Origin: Pseudomonadota bacterium | GTDB lineage: Bacteria > Pseudomonadota > Alphaproteobacteria > Acetobacterales > Acetobacteraceae | Assembly: GCA_021807975.1 (NCBI GenBank) | Contig: JAKBCJ010000041.1 | Coordinates: 1-18,280 of the forward strand | DNA: 18,280 bases | Direction of reading: 5' to 3' | Shown here: positions 1-5,917 of the stretch, piece after piece | Numbering within the stretch: the first letter of the stretch is position 1 | Layout: each line of letters opens with the position of its first letter | Position numbers and translations under genes: made by a program | The notes under the pieces: generated by a model | Seen by the model: the letters and a program-made list of their open reading frames with translations, nothing else | Told to the model about the DNA's origin: nothing | The model's database searches: none

Positions 1-1
1 C

Positions 2-160
2 AACGGCGAACTGGTCAAGCGGCTGCGCGAGGCCCACGCCATGATCGAGGAACACAACGACGTGGCGACCACCAGCCTGCTGGAGACGTATATCGACGAA
101 AGCGAACGGCGCGCCTGGTTCCTGTATGCGGCCAGCCATGCGGCCCCCCGGGCCGGGTAG
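2..160 (+). CDS. dps: Dps-family ferritin-like protein, C-terminal fragment
   Basis: This is the last 52 codons of a gene that begins left of the window and ends with TAG at 158-160. The visible peptide contains the stretch AHAMIEEHNDVATTSLLE followed by YIDESERRAWFLY. That matches the end of the four-helix bundle of Dps-type mini-ferritins (DNA starvation/stationary-phase protection proteins), where a His/Glu/Asp-rich helix is followed by a final helix with an E-R-R-x-W-F-L pattern. Dps proteins oxidise Fe(II) with peroxide, store iron and often coat DNA under stress. The ferroxidase residues at the dimer interface lie upstream and cannot be seen. The gene is convergent with the 2OG oxygenase at 168, only 7 bp away. 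The family call is fairly secure; the symbol is less so, because bacterioferritin-like relatives share this tail. Confidence 0.75.
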   Translation, partial: NGELVKRLREAHAMIEEHNDVATTSLLETYIDESERRAWFLYAASHAAPRAG

Positions 161-177
161 CGGGGACTCAGCCCGGC
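152..177. terminator. short hairpin between two convergent genes
   Basis: GCCGGG (152-157) pairs with CCCGGC (172-177) around a 14-nt loop that includes the stop codon of the Dps-like gene and reaches into the end of the convergent oxygenase gene. It could act as a bidirectional terminator in this 7-bp convergent junction. There is no clear T tract on either side, so the call is weak. Confidence 0.25.
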
Positions 178-845
178 GCGATCGGCCGGTCCGGGAATGT
201 CAGTTGCTCGCGGTCTCGCCAGGATGGCCGGACATAGTTGATTTCCATCAGCCGCCGGATGCCCACGATCGGGCGTGGATCGAAACCATGCCAGGTCGCC
301 GGCCCCGGAACGAAAATGACACCGGAGTCGAAGTCCGGCGCCGACCGGCCAACCCAGCGCCGGTCGGCGTCATAGATATCTGTTCCCCAGTCCGCCGTGT
401 CCGGCCCGGTGAACAGATAGATCACCATGGAAAACAGCTTCTCCGGGATGTCGCGGTGCGGTTCCAGCCACGATCCGTCCAGGTCTTGCATGTATTCCAT
501 GCGCAAATAACCGCCTGCCACGTCGATGCCGCAGGTTTCCGCCATCGTCCTGGCGACGTTTGGCCGCTGCAGCGCGTCCCCCAACGCCTGACAGCAGGGA
601 AATCTATCGCGCATCGCCGGGGTGATGAAGCAACGATCCTTATTATAGTTTCCGCGCGTACCATCGGTGCGGCCCAGGTTCGGCGGACAGATCGGCATCG
701 TCAGCAGGCCGGTGCAAAGATCAACCGGAAACACCTCCTGAACGTTCCAATGCCGGTACGGTTCCTCGGCACGATCCGCCGATCGGACGGAGTGGATGAA
801 CTGCCGCTCTATCTCGTCGGCGGAGACATCGGGAGGATAGCGCAT
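168..845 (-). CDS. 2OG-Fe(II) oxygenase (second of a tandem pair)
   Basis: The predicted protein has 225 residues and looks like a cytoplasmic Fe(II)/2-oxoglutarate-dependent dioxygenase with a double-stranded beta-helix core. The iron-binding facial triad is visible: H130-x-D132 in LEPHRDIPEKLF and distal H186 in ATWHGF. An arginine in GIRRLMEINYV (R197/R198) sits where the family binds the 2-oxoglutarate carboxylate. The substrate cannot be read from sequence; relatives hydroxylate prolines, other side chains or small metabolites. The ATG at 845-843 overlaps the TAA of the upstream gene (TAATG) and has a GGGGGCG purine run a few bases before it. A GTG start at 878 in the same frame is therefore less likely. 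Both members of the pair carry a GNYN motif (here GNYNKDR near residue 66) and a WHGF distal motif, so they are probably paralogues. It is the last gene of the Rid/oxygenase operon. Confidence 0.8.
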   Translation of the reverse strand: MRYPPDVSADEIERQFIHSVRSADRAEEPYRHWNVQEVFPVDLCTGLLTMPICPPNLGRTDGTRGNYNKDRCFITPAMRDRFPCCQALGDALQRPNVARTMAETCGIDVAGGYLRMEYMQDLDGSWLEPHRDIPEKLFSMVIYLFTGPDTADWGTDIYDADRRWVGRSAPDFDSGVIFVPGPATWHGFDPRPIVGIRRLMEINYVRPSWRDREQLTFPDRPIAPG

Positions 846-1534
846 TATTTCGCCCCCGGAAGCCGGCGCGGCGCCCAATCCAGCACCTTGCGCAGCATCG
901 GCACCGACTTGGCATAGGCGCTGGCACTGTGCCGCCAGTATTCCTTACGCACATAAGCGGCGGAATCGACGTAACACAGTTGCAGGCTCATGCGCTGGCC
1001 TTTCTGCGGCAGGAAGCCGTGCCAGGAATGGTCACACACGCGGAACATCAGCATCCGACCGAATTCGGGGGCGAATTCGAACGCGTAATCCTCACGGTCC
1101 TCGCTGCGCAGAACCCGCAGGCGGCCCCGCTCATAAGGCCATTCGCGCGAAAATCCCAACAGGATGGTTATGATTTTGTGCTTGCTGTCGGGGTGGGCGT
1201 AGCCTTCGTTGTAGTTGCCCGTGGTATTACCCATCATCACGATACAGGGCGGCGACTTGCTAAGGTCCATGTCGAATTTTTCTTCGACCAGATGGCGGAA
1301 CCGCGCACTCAGCAGATCTTGGATGACGGCGTCGAAACGAGGACCGCGAACAAGGTCGGGCAGACCGTAACTGCCCCGATCCGGAATTTGCGGGGCATCG
1401 GCAAGCACGTCTTCCTTGAACCGCGCGGGCAGCGCCCGTTCGATATAGGTGTAATCATAGGGATCGTGCCGCAGTTCGGCGGCCGCGACCGCGGCTTCGT
1501 CGATCATGGACAGGGGGGCGTCGCTTTCGATCAT
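845..1534 (-). CDS. 2OG-Fe(II) oxygenase (first of a tandem pair)
   Basis: The predicted protein has 229 residues with a recognisable Fe(II)/2-oxoglutarate dioxygenase core. The iron ligands are H114-x-D116 in GYAHPDSKHK and H172 in DHSWHGF, with R181 in GQRMSLQL as the likely 2-oxoglutarate anchor. A GNYN motif stands just before the HxD, as in the downstream neighbour. The start is well supported: GAGGAAG lies about 6 nt before the ATG at 1534. It lies 38 bp downstream of the Rid-like gene and overlaps the second oxygenase by a TAATG junction, so the three genes are probably co-transcribed and translationally coupled. Such enzymes need O2, Fe(II) and 2-oxoglutarate. The substrate is unknown; co-occurrence of two paralogues suggests sequential or heteromeric hydroxylation, but that is inference. 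Confidence 0.8.
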   Translation of the reverse strand: MIESDAPLSMIDEAAVAAAELRHDPYDYTYIERALPARFKEDVLADAPQIPDRGSYGLPDLVRGPRFDAVIQDLLSARFRHLVEEKFDMDLSKSPPCIVMMGNTTGNYNEGYAHPDSKHKIITILLGFSREWPYERGRLRVLRSEDREDYAFEFAPEFGRMLMFRVCDHSWHGFLPQKGQRMSLQLCYVDSAAYVRKEYWRHSASAYAKSVPMLRKVLDWAPRRLPGAK

Positions 1535-1572
1535 CGCAGGCTTCCTCTTATGCTTCAGGTGCCGTCGGAAAT

Positions 1573-2736
1573 TCAGAACCGCGGCAAAGCCGGGGCGTTA
1601 TGCGGGGCGATGGCAATGCCCTCGACTTCGACCAGCCACTCGGGCCGGCACACAGCGCCGCGCAGGATCAGCCGCGGCACGCCGGGAAACCGTTCCGCCA
1701 GACAGCCTTCGATCAGCGAATAGTCGCTGGGATCGCGCAAATAGACCAGGAAATGGCTCATATCCTCCACCCGCGCCCCGCCCGACCGAAGCAGCGCATC
1801 CACATTCTCCAGTGCTCGGTCCAATTGCCGCCGCACATCGCCCCGATGCACCACCTGCCCCGCCGTATCGATGCTCGCCGTACCGGAAATGAAATGATGT
1901 GTCCGGTCCGCATAGGCAATCCGGGTCCCGCGCTCGAACGTGACGTTATAGTCCTTTGTCGCGCACAGCCGGTCGAAATCGTTCAGATACGATACCTGTT
2001 CAGGCTTCAAACCCAGAACGGAATAAGCATCCATCAGCACGGTGTCGTACCGGTGGGAGCATGAGCCCTCGATCCCGGTGCTGGCGATATAGTGGGTGTC
2101 GCGCGTCAGCCCCTGCTGCTGGAACAGTGCCGTGCGGGCCTCCACCAGTTCCTGGTAGAAAACATCGACGTCCTTGACGTAAATCCAGGTCCGCACACAG
2201 TTATCCGACAGTGTGGCACCCTGCGCCGACAGCGTATCGATCAGCCGTCCGAACACGTCCCGTGTTTGATCCGCAGTGGAAATAACCTCGGCATCTTTTG
2301 TCGCGCACAGCCTTGTGCTCCACAAATGGCCCAAACCGCCCATCTCGACGATCATTTGTTCGGGGGACAGTTTCGTCTTAACAACGGGTTCCGGGCTTTC
2401 GACATGGTAGGCCAGCAATGCCACCTTGGCGTCCGGCAAAGGCGGCTGCTGCACCATCGCCACCGCGACCGGGCTGTCCATCGGTTCCTGGAACAGCGCG
2501 CTGTCGCGCAGTACCGCCGCCTGATTCGCCGCATCGCTTAGATAGATACGCCGGAAAATCGCGCTTTCCGGGGGCAGCCGCAGCGTTTGCAACGCTTCGG
2601 CGTAACGCTGGGAAACGGCATCGATTTGCCGCGCAAGACTCAGATTTCCCGGTGGTTCGATGGTAATGTAATGTTCGGTGGAACCAGACGATCCGCGAAA
2701 ACTGCGGAAACCTACGCCATCGACTGCGCGCGCCAT
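1573..2736 (-). CDS. Multi-domain Rid/YjgF-family protein resembling chorismatases
   Basis: The protein has 387 residues from the preferred start. The final ~125 residues are a clear Rid (YjgF/YER057c/UK114) domain: an HHFISGTASIDTAGQVV strand, GD...Q...ALENVDALLRSGGA helix, YLRD, then an arginine in VPRLILR aligned with the active arginine of RidA, and LVEVEGIAI at the end. Two weaker Rid-like modules seem to precede it (roughly 1-120 and 120-245). The order of the middle (RTWIYV, THYIASTGIEG) and C-terminal modules recalls the FkbO/Hyg5/XanB2 chorismatases, which cut chorismate to dihydroxy- or hydroxybenzoates, but this protein is longer and the activity is unproven; imine deamination is the alternative. 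An ATG at 2742 has AGGA only 1 nt away, whereas the ATG at 2736 has it 7 nt away, so 2736 is chosen. It leads the operon with the two 2OG oxygenases, and an Fnr-type box lies 107 bp upstream. Confidence 0.72.
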   Translation of the reverse strand: MARAVDGVGFRSFRGSSGSTEHYITIEPPGNLSLARQIDAVSQRYAEALQTLRLPPESAIFRRIYLSDAANQAAVLRDSALFQEPMDSPVAVAMVQQPPLPDAKVALLAYHVESPEPVVKTKLSPEQMIVEMGGLGHLWSTRLCATKDAEVISTADQTRDVFGRLIDTLSAQGATLSDNCVRTWIYVKDVDVFYQELVEARTALFQQQGLTRDTHYIASTGIEGSCSHRYDTVLMDAYSVLGLKPEQVSYLNDFDRLCATKDYNVTFERGTRIAYADRTHHFISGTASIDTAGQVVHRGDVRRQLDRALENVDALLRSGGARVEDMSHFLVYLRDPSDYSLIEGCLAERFPGVPRLILRGAVCRPEWLVEVEGIAIAPHNAPALPRF

Positions 2737-2842
2737 TTGCATGTCCTTTCAATGCAACAACGCATGGCCTGCGCTGCTACAGCATCGGGGAGGATTCGAC
2801 CCGAATTGACCGCCTTCTAAGATGCGGCCTGACCCCCCGTCA

Positions 2843-2856
2843 TTGATCCAGATCAA
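2843..2856 (-). promoter_or_regulatory. Fnr/Anr-type operator upstream of the Rid/oxygenase operon
   Basis: TTGATCCAGATCAA matches the Fnr/Anr/FixK consensus TTGAT-N4-ATCAA perfectly. Assuming class II geometry (box at about -41.5), a minus-strand transcript would start near 2808 and leave a leader of about 70 nt before the Rid-like gene. The DNA downstream of the box on the plus strand is G+C-rich with no plausible -10, while the minus-strand side contains a more AT-rich CATCTTAGAA at the right distance. The minus direction is therefore preferred, but the box could also once have served the broken propeller gene on +. Confidence 0.65.
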
Positions 2857-2862
2857 CCCCGG

Positions 2863-3190
2863 ATCGCGGCGGCGGAACCGGAACGGAAGCACGTCACCGT
2901 CACGCCAGAGATGCGCGGCGCCGGCATTGTCTCCAGCGGCGTGAGGCTGCCGCCAGCGCCGCCGGCGACCGGCACCGAACTGAAGCCGGTGGCATCCCGG
3001 GGCAAGCCTCTGCCGTACCCGGTCATCATCGCCGACCGGCGCAACAACCGGCTGATCGAAATCGCGCCGAACAAGCAGATCGTGTGGGAATTCCCCTCGC
3101 CGGCAAGGTGATCTGGAGCATCAAGGCGCCGCATGTGCGCTATCCGTCGGACGCCTATCCCACCCCGGCCGGAAAGACATCCCATCCCGC
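2863..3190 (+). pseudogene. Relic of a beta-propeller (NHL/PQQ-like) gene
   Basis: An open stretch on + carries the peptide YPVIIADRRNNRLIEI followed by APNKQIVWEFPSP, then stops at 3109-3111. From about 3102, one frame over, the peptide GKVIWSIKAPHVRYPSDAYP appears. Both match repeats of beta-propeller proteins of the NHL/arylsulfotransferase/PQQ type, in which 'ADRGNNR...IVW.FPSP' and 'G.IIW....YP.DA...P.G' blades recur. The two pieces are in different frames and a large part of the propeller between and after them is missing, so this is a decayed gene with internal deletion and frameshift. It contains no full blade set and should not make a protein. It fills most of the gap between the Rid-like gene and ubiV; nothing else coding is seen in 2737-3193. 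Confidence 0.6.
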
Positions 3191-3193
3191 TGT

Positions 3194-4108
3194 TCAAGCG
3201 AAACTGTTCACCCGGGCCATGCCCTCGCGGCCATGCAGAAAGCCGTTCTGCCAGGGTGTTTCCGCTGTCAGATACTCCAACTCCTCGGCCGCCTCGTCGG
3301 CGGTGACATACCCGTCCAGCACGGCACGATGCAGCCGGGCGACCGCCACCATATCGATATCCTGCGGCGACAGGCGGAAATGCGTCACCCCCATCTCGCG
3401 CAGCCGCGCCAGGTCGCGAAGCAGCACAAGGTAGCCGTTCGACAGGGTCTGCGTGCCATTCACGCTCAGCAGGCCACGCCCGTCGATGGTGTCGGCCGGC
3501 AAGCCATCCGGATCGAGGCCGCACACGAACTGGCACGCATCCTTCGATACCCCGTAAGATCGCGCATGGTAGCAGCGCACCGCGATCGAAAGCGGCTGGC
3601 GCCCGAACACCAGCATCTCCGTTTCAACCGCCTGGCCATCGCGGGCCCGCCCGGCCAGCATCCGAACCGTCTCGGCCGGCGCCTCCACCGGCAACACGAT
3701 CCGTACCGCGCCGCCGGCAACCAGGACATCCATGGCGCCCTCGTTGAACACGTTGATCGATGGCCCGATCACATGCGGCCGCCCCGACAACGTCTGCAGG
3801 CAGGCGACATCGTTGGCCTCGACCAGATTGCCGGTGTCGGCGAGCAACCGAGCGGCTTCGACCTCCCGGTCCAGGGACATGAGAGCGAGGGTGGAACGCA
3901 CCACCTGCTTTCCGGCGGCGGCCAGCCGGGCGGCCACCGTGTCGATATATCGCCCAAACAACGGCTCGCGCTTGGAGCAGACGACCTCGCCCAAATAGAC
4001 GGTGTCCACCTCGGCCTCGTCGGCGATCCGGAAGTAGAAGTCGCGCCGCTTTTCCGCCGGCCAATGAAACAGCAGCGGACCCAGCGTCAGTTTTCCGCGG
4101 CAGGTCAT
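3194..4108 (-). CDS. ubiV: UbiV, O2-independent ubiquinone hydroxylation protein (U32 peptidase-like)
   Basis: The protein has 304 residues and aligns along its length with E. coli UbiV (YhbV), including TLGPLLFHWP near the N-terminus, VYLGEVVCSKR, KQVVRSTLAL, RCYHARSYGVSKDACQFVC and FRLSPQ. UbiV and UbiU form a heterodimer that hydroxylates the ubiquinone ring without O2, probably drawing oxygen from prephenate. The four cysteines expected to hold the [4Fe-4S] cluster are present: C44, C179, C192 and C196, with the same 13- and 4-residue spacing as C180, C193 and C197 of E. coli. The ATG at 4108 overlaps the ubiU TAA (TAATG) and has a GGGGGTGG run upstream. A GTG at 4117 is possible but lies in that ribosome-binding run. 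It is the last gene of the ubiT-ubiU-ubiV operon. Confidence 0.93.
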   Translation of the reverse strand: MTCRGKLTLGPLLFHWPAEKRRDFYFRIADEAEVDTVYLGEVVCSKREPLFGRYIDTVAARLAAAGKQVVRSTLALMSLDREVEAARLLADTGNLVEANDVACLQTLSGRPHVIGPSINVFNEGAMDVLVAGGAVRIVLPVEAPAETVRMLAGRARDGQAVETEMLVFGRQPLSIAVRCYHARSYGVSKDACQFVCGLDPDGLPADTIDGRGLLSVNGTQTLSNGYLVLLRDLARLREMGVTHFRLSPQDIDMVAVARLHRAVLDGYVTADEAAEELEYLTAETPWQNGFLHGREGMARVNSFA

Positions 4109-5094
4109 TATCGCCACCCCCTTCTATACGCCCCCCGGGTTTCCCGGCGGCCCTCGGCGACCGACGCGAGACGGTTGGTGACAGCGCCCTGCCCGCCCCG
4201 TTCCAGCGCGTCGATCGCACGCCGGAAAGTCCCCACCACTTCCGTCACATACGCTCGGCCGCGTTGCCGCCCCTCGATCTTAAGCGCGGTCACCCCGGCC
4301 GCCTTCAATTCGCCCAGGATATCGATGGCGTTCAGCGCGACCGGTTCCTCGAACAAATACGACGGGCGGCCGCGGGTGACATAACGGCCCTTGCAAGGGG
4401 TCGGATAAGCAACCGCCTCGCCGCGGGTGAAACGGTTCAACGTAACCTGACCGAGGCAGGAAAGCGTCGCATCGCCATCGTCCACATAAGAGACGTGGCT
4501 GGCCGGCGCGCAGGCACCCATGGACGTCGGCGACAACCCGGTGATGTAGGAGGACAGAAAGCAGCGCCCCTCCGACATTGGCCCGACACTGCCGAAAGCG
4601 AACACTTCGGTCTCGATGCCGATGCGGCGAACCAGGGCGGCAACCTGCTCGATCGACAGCACGCGCGGCAGGACGACACGGCGGATGTCGAAGCGGTCCC
4701 GATAGAACGCAATCGACAGTTCGTTGGAAGCCGACGCCTGGACGGACAGATGCCGCCGTAGATCCGGATGCCGCCTGGCCGCGTAGTCCAGCAGGCCGAT
4801 ATCGGCAAGAATAACCGCATCCGCGCCGGCCGATGCGGCGTGACCGATCGCCCGCTGCCATGGGCCGGGGTTACCGGCCGGCGGGAAGGTGTTGACCGCC
4901 ACAAGCACTTTGCGCCCCCGCCGGTGGGCATAGGCGATGCCCTCCGCCATCTCGGCCTCCTCAAAGTTGAGACCAGGGTAGTTCCGCGCATTGGTGCAGC
5001 CGGTGTAGCCGCAATAGACCGTATCGGCGCCAGCATCGATCGCGGCCTTCAACGCTGCCGGATTGCCCGCCGGACAGACCAGTTCCAGGCTCAT
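4108..5094 (-). CDS. ubiU: UbiU, O2-independent ubiquinone hydroxylation protein (U32 peptidase-like)
   Basis: The protein has 328 residues and closely follows E. coli UbiU (YhbU): LVCPAGNPAALKAAIDAGAD, TNARNYPGLNF, VNTFPPAGNPGPWQRAI, SVQASASNE, RVVLPRVLSI, FGSVGPMSEGRC, PCKGRY and KIEGRQR. It is the partner of UbiV in anaerobic ubiquinone ring hydroxylation. E. coli UbiU holds its [4Fe-4S] cluster with C169, C176, C193 and C232. Here C178, C195 and C234 occupy the last three positions with identical spacing, but the first position is G171 (FGSVGPM instead of FGSLCIM). Extra cysteines exist at C28, C33 and C213, and C213 might substitute. The ATG at 5094 overlaps the ubiT TGA (ATGA), so the two are translationally coupled. 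Function is assigned from family and operon; the missing ligand makes full activity an open question. Confidence 0.93.
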   Translation of the reverse strand: MSLELVCPAGNPAALKAAIDAGADTVYCGYTGCTNARNYPGLNFEEAEMAEGIAYAHRRGRKVLVAVNTFPPAGNPGPWQRAIGHAASAGADAVILADIGLLDYAARRHPDLRRHLSVQASASNELSIAFYRDRFDIRRVVLPRVLSIEQVAALVRRIGIETEVFAFGSVGPMSEGRCFLSSYITGLSPTSMGACAPASHVSYVDDGDATLSCLGQVTLNRFTRGEAVAYPTPCKGRYVTRGRPSYLFEEPVALNAIDILGELKAAGVTALKIEGRQRGRAYVTEVVGTFRRAIDALERGGQGAVTNRLASVAEGRRETRGAYRRGWR

Positions 5095-5765
5095 GGCGTT
5101 CCTTTCGCGGCAGCGGTCATGCGTATTTGCCTCACATCCAGTTTGGCGACGCGGGTCTGCAAAGCCTGTATGTCGGCGCGCAGGGCATCGTTTTCGGCGC
5201 CGAAGTCCCGTATTCGGGCGTCGCCCGCATGCAAACGCGCGTGGATCGACGCGACACCGCGCCCAACCCGGCCGATCGCCGCGTCGATCCGGCGGGCCAC
5301 ACCGCGCGCCGGACGCTCGAACGGGCCGAACAGCGCGGCAATTTCATCGCCGAGCCGTATTTCCTCGCGGTCGAGTGTGTTGCGAACCGCAACGACCGCG
5401 GCGGTCGAGCCGGCGATGTCGATATCGCGGCCGAAAAACAGCGAGTCGCCGTCGTCGCGGCCTTCCAGCATATCGATCAGGGACTGCAGGCTGCCGCGGA
5501 CGATCGCATCGGGCGGTACGGATTCAGACGCCCGCAGCAAGCGGACATCCAGCCGTCCGCCGCCGTATTCGATCGCGAGCCGGTGCGGCAGGTCGGTGGG
5601 TACGATGTGGATCGCGGCCGGGTCGAGCCGCCCGAACGCGGCGGTTAAGCGCGGGTGACGCCGGCGCATGGTCGAAATCAGCAACCCGACCAGCCGAGCA
5701 AGCACCGGTTGGGGGGTCATCGACAGCATGGCGGCGAAGGGCGCCTGCGGGCGGGCATGGGGCAT
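5091..5765 (-). CDS. ubiT: UbiT, SCP2-domain accessory protein of anaerobic ubiquinone synthesis
   Basis: The protein has 224 residues from the ATG at 5765. Residues about 35-150 form an SCP2 sterol-carrier-like domain that ends in SLFFGRDIDIAGSTAAVVAV and VRNTLDREEI, the signature of UbiT (YhbT). UbiT is thought to bind the hydrophobic quinone intermediates for the UbiUV hydroxylase. E. coli UbiT is about 174 residues; here roughly 50 more follow, with a charged, heptad-like stretch (ENDALRADIQALQTRVAKL, residues 191-209) suggesting a coiled coil. Longer in-frame GTG starts reach to 5915, but they would put the Fnr box inside the gene. A start at 5765 puts the box centre 66 bp upstream, with a leader of about 25 nt under class II geometry. 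First gene of ubiTUV; its stop overlaps the ubiU start. Confidence 0.88.
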   Translation of the reverse strand: MPHARPQAPFAAMLSMTPQPVLARLVGLLISTMRRRHPRLTAAFGRLDPAAIHIVPTDLPHRLAIEYGGGRLDVRLLRASESVPPDAIVRGSLQSLIDMLEGRDDGDSLFFGRDIDIAGSTAAVVAVRNTLDREEIRLGDEIAALFGPFERPARGVARRIDAAIGRVGRGVASIHARLHAGDARIRDFGAENDALRADIQALQTRVAKLDVRQIRMTAAAKGTP

Positions 5766-5824
5766 GACAGCGCGATCCGGATCTGCGTGCGGGCACGAAT
5801 GTGCTAATCGCCCAGTTCCAACAT

Positions 5825-5838
5825 TGATCTGGATCAAG
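5825..5838 (-). promoter_or_regulatory. Fnr/Anr-type operator of the ubiTUV operon
   Basis: TTGATCTGGATCAA is a perfect TTGAT-N4-ATCAA palindrome. With the box at -41.5, transcription on the minus strand would start near 5790, about 25 nt before the ubiT ATG. A loosely AT-rich GATTAGCACATT lies where a -10 element would fall. Fnr/Anr/FixK-family activators turn on genes under oxygen limitation, which fits an operon for O2-independent ubiquinone synthesis; E. coli ubiTUV is likewise known to be under Fnr control. Confidence 0.82.
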
Positions 5839-5874
5839 CCGCCCGACCGGGTCCGGCGTAACCGGAGCCCCCGT

Positions 5875-5914
5875 TGTCTTCCGGCTGGAACACGACCGCT
5901 CCAGCCGGAAGACA
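5875..5914 (-). terminator. Strong hairpin downstream of tonB
   Basis: A perfect 15-bp stem pairs 5875-5889 (TGTCTTCCGGCTGGA) with 5900-5914 around a 10-nt loop. It begins 3 nt beyond the tonB stop codon and lies between the TonB operon and the ubiT promoter. There is no T tract after it on the minus strand (next bases are ACGGGG), so it may be a non-canonical terminator or an RNA-stabilising 3' end. Its position insulates ubiTUV from read-through. Confidence 0.65.
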
Positions 5915-5917
5915 CAC

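Noticed and set aside
238..251. TTGATTTCCATCAG, a near match to the Fnr box
   Set aside because: It lies inside the C-terminal coding part of the second 2OG oxygenase (encoding MEIN) and has no downstream promoter target.
126..1723. Open frames on + opposite the two 2OG oxygenases
   Set aside because: Arg/Pro-rich composition, no ribosome site and no domain; the opposite strand has clear HxD...H oxygenases.
5766..5915. N-terminal extension of UbiT from a GTG at 5915
   Set aside because: The extra 50 residues are Arg/Gly-rich without homology, and they would place the perfect Fnr box inside the gene.
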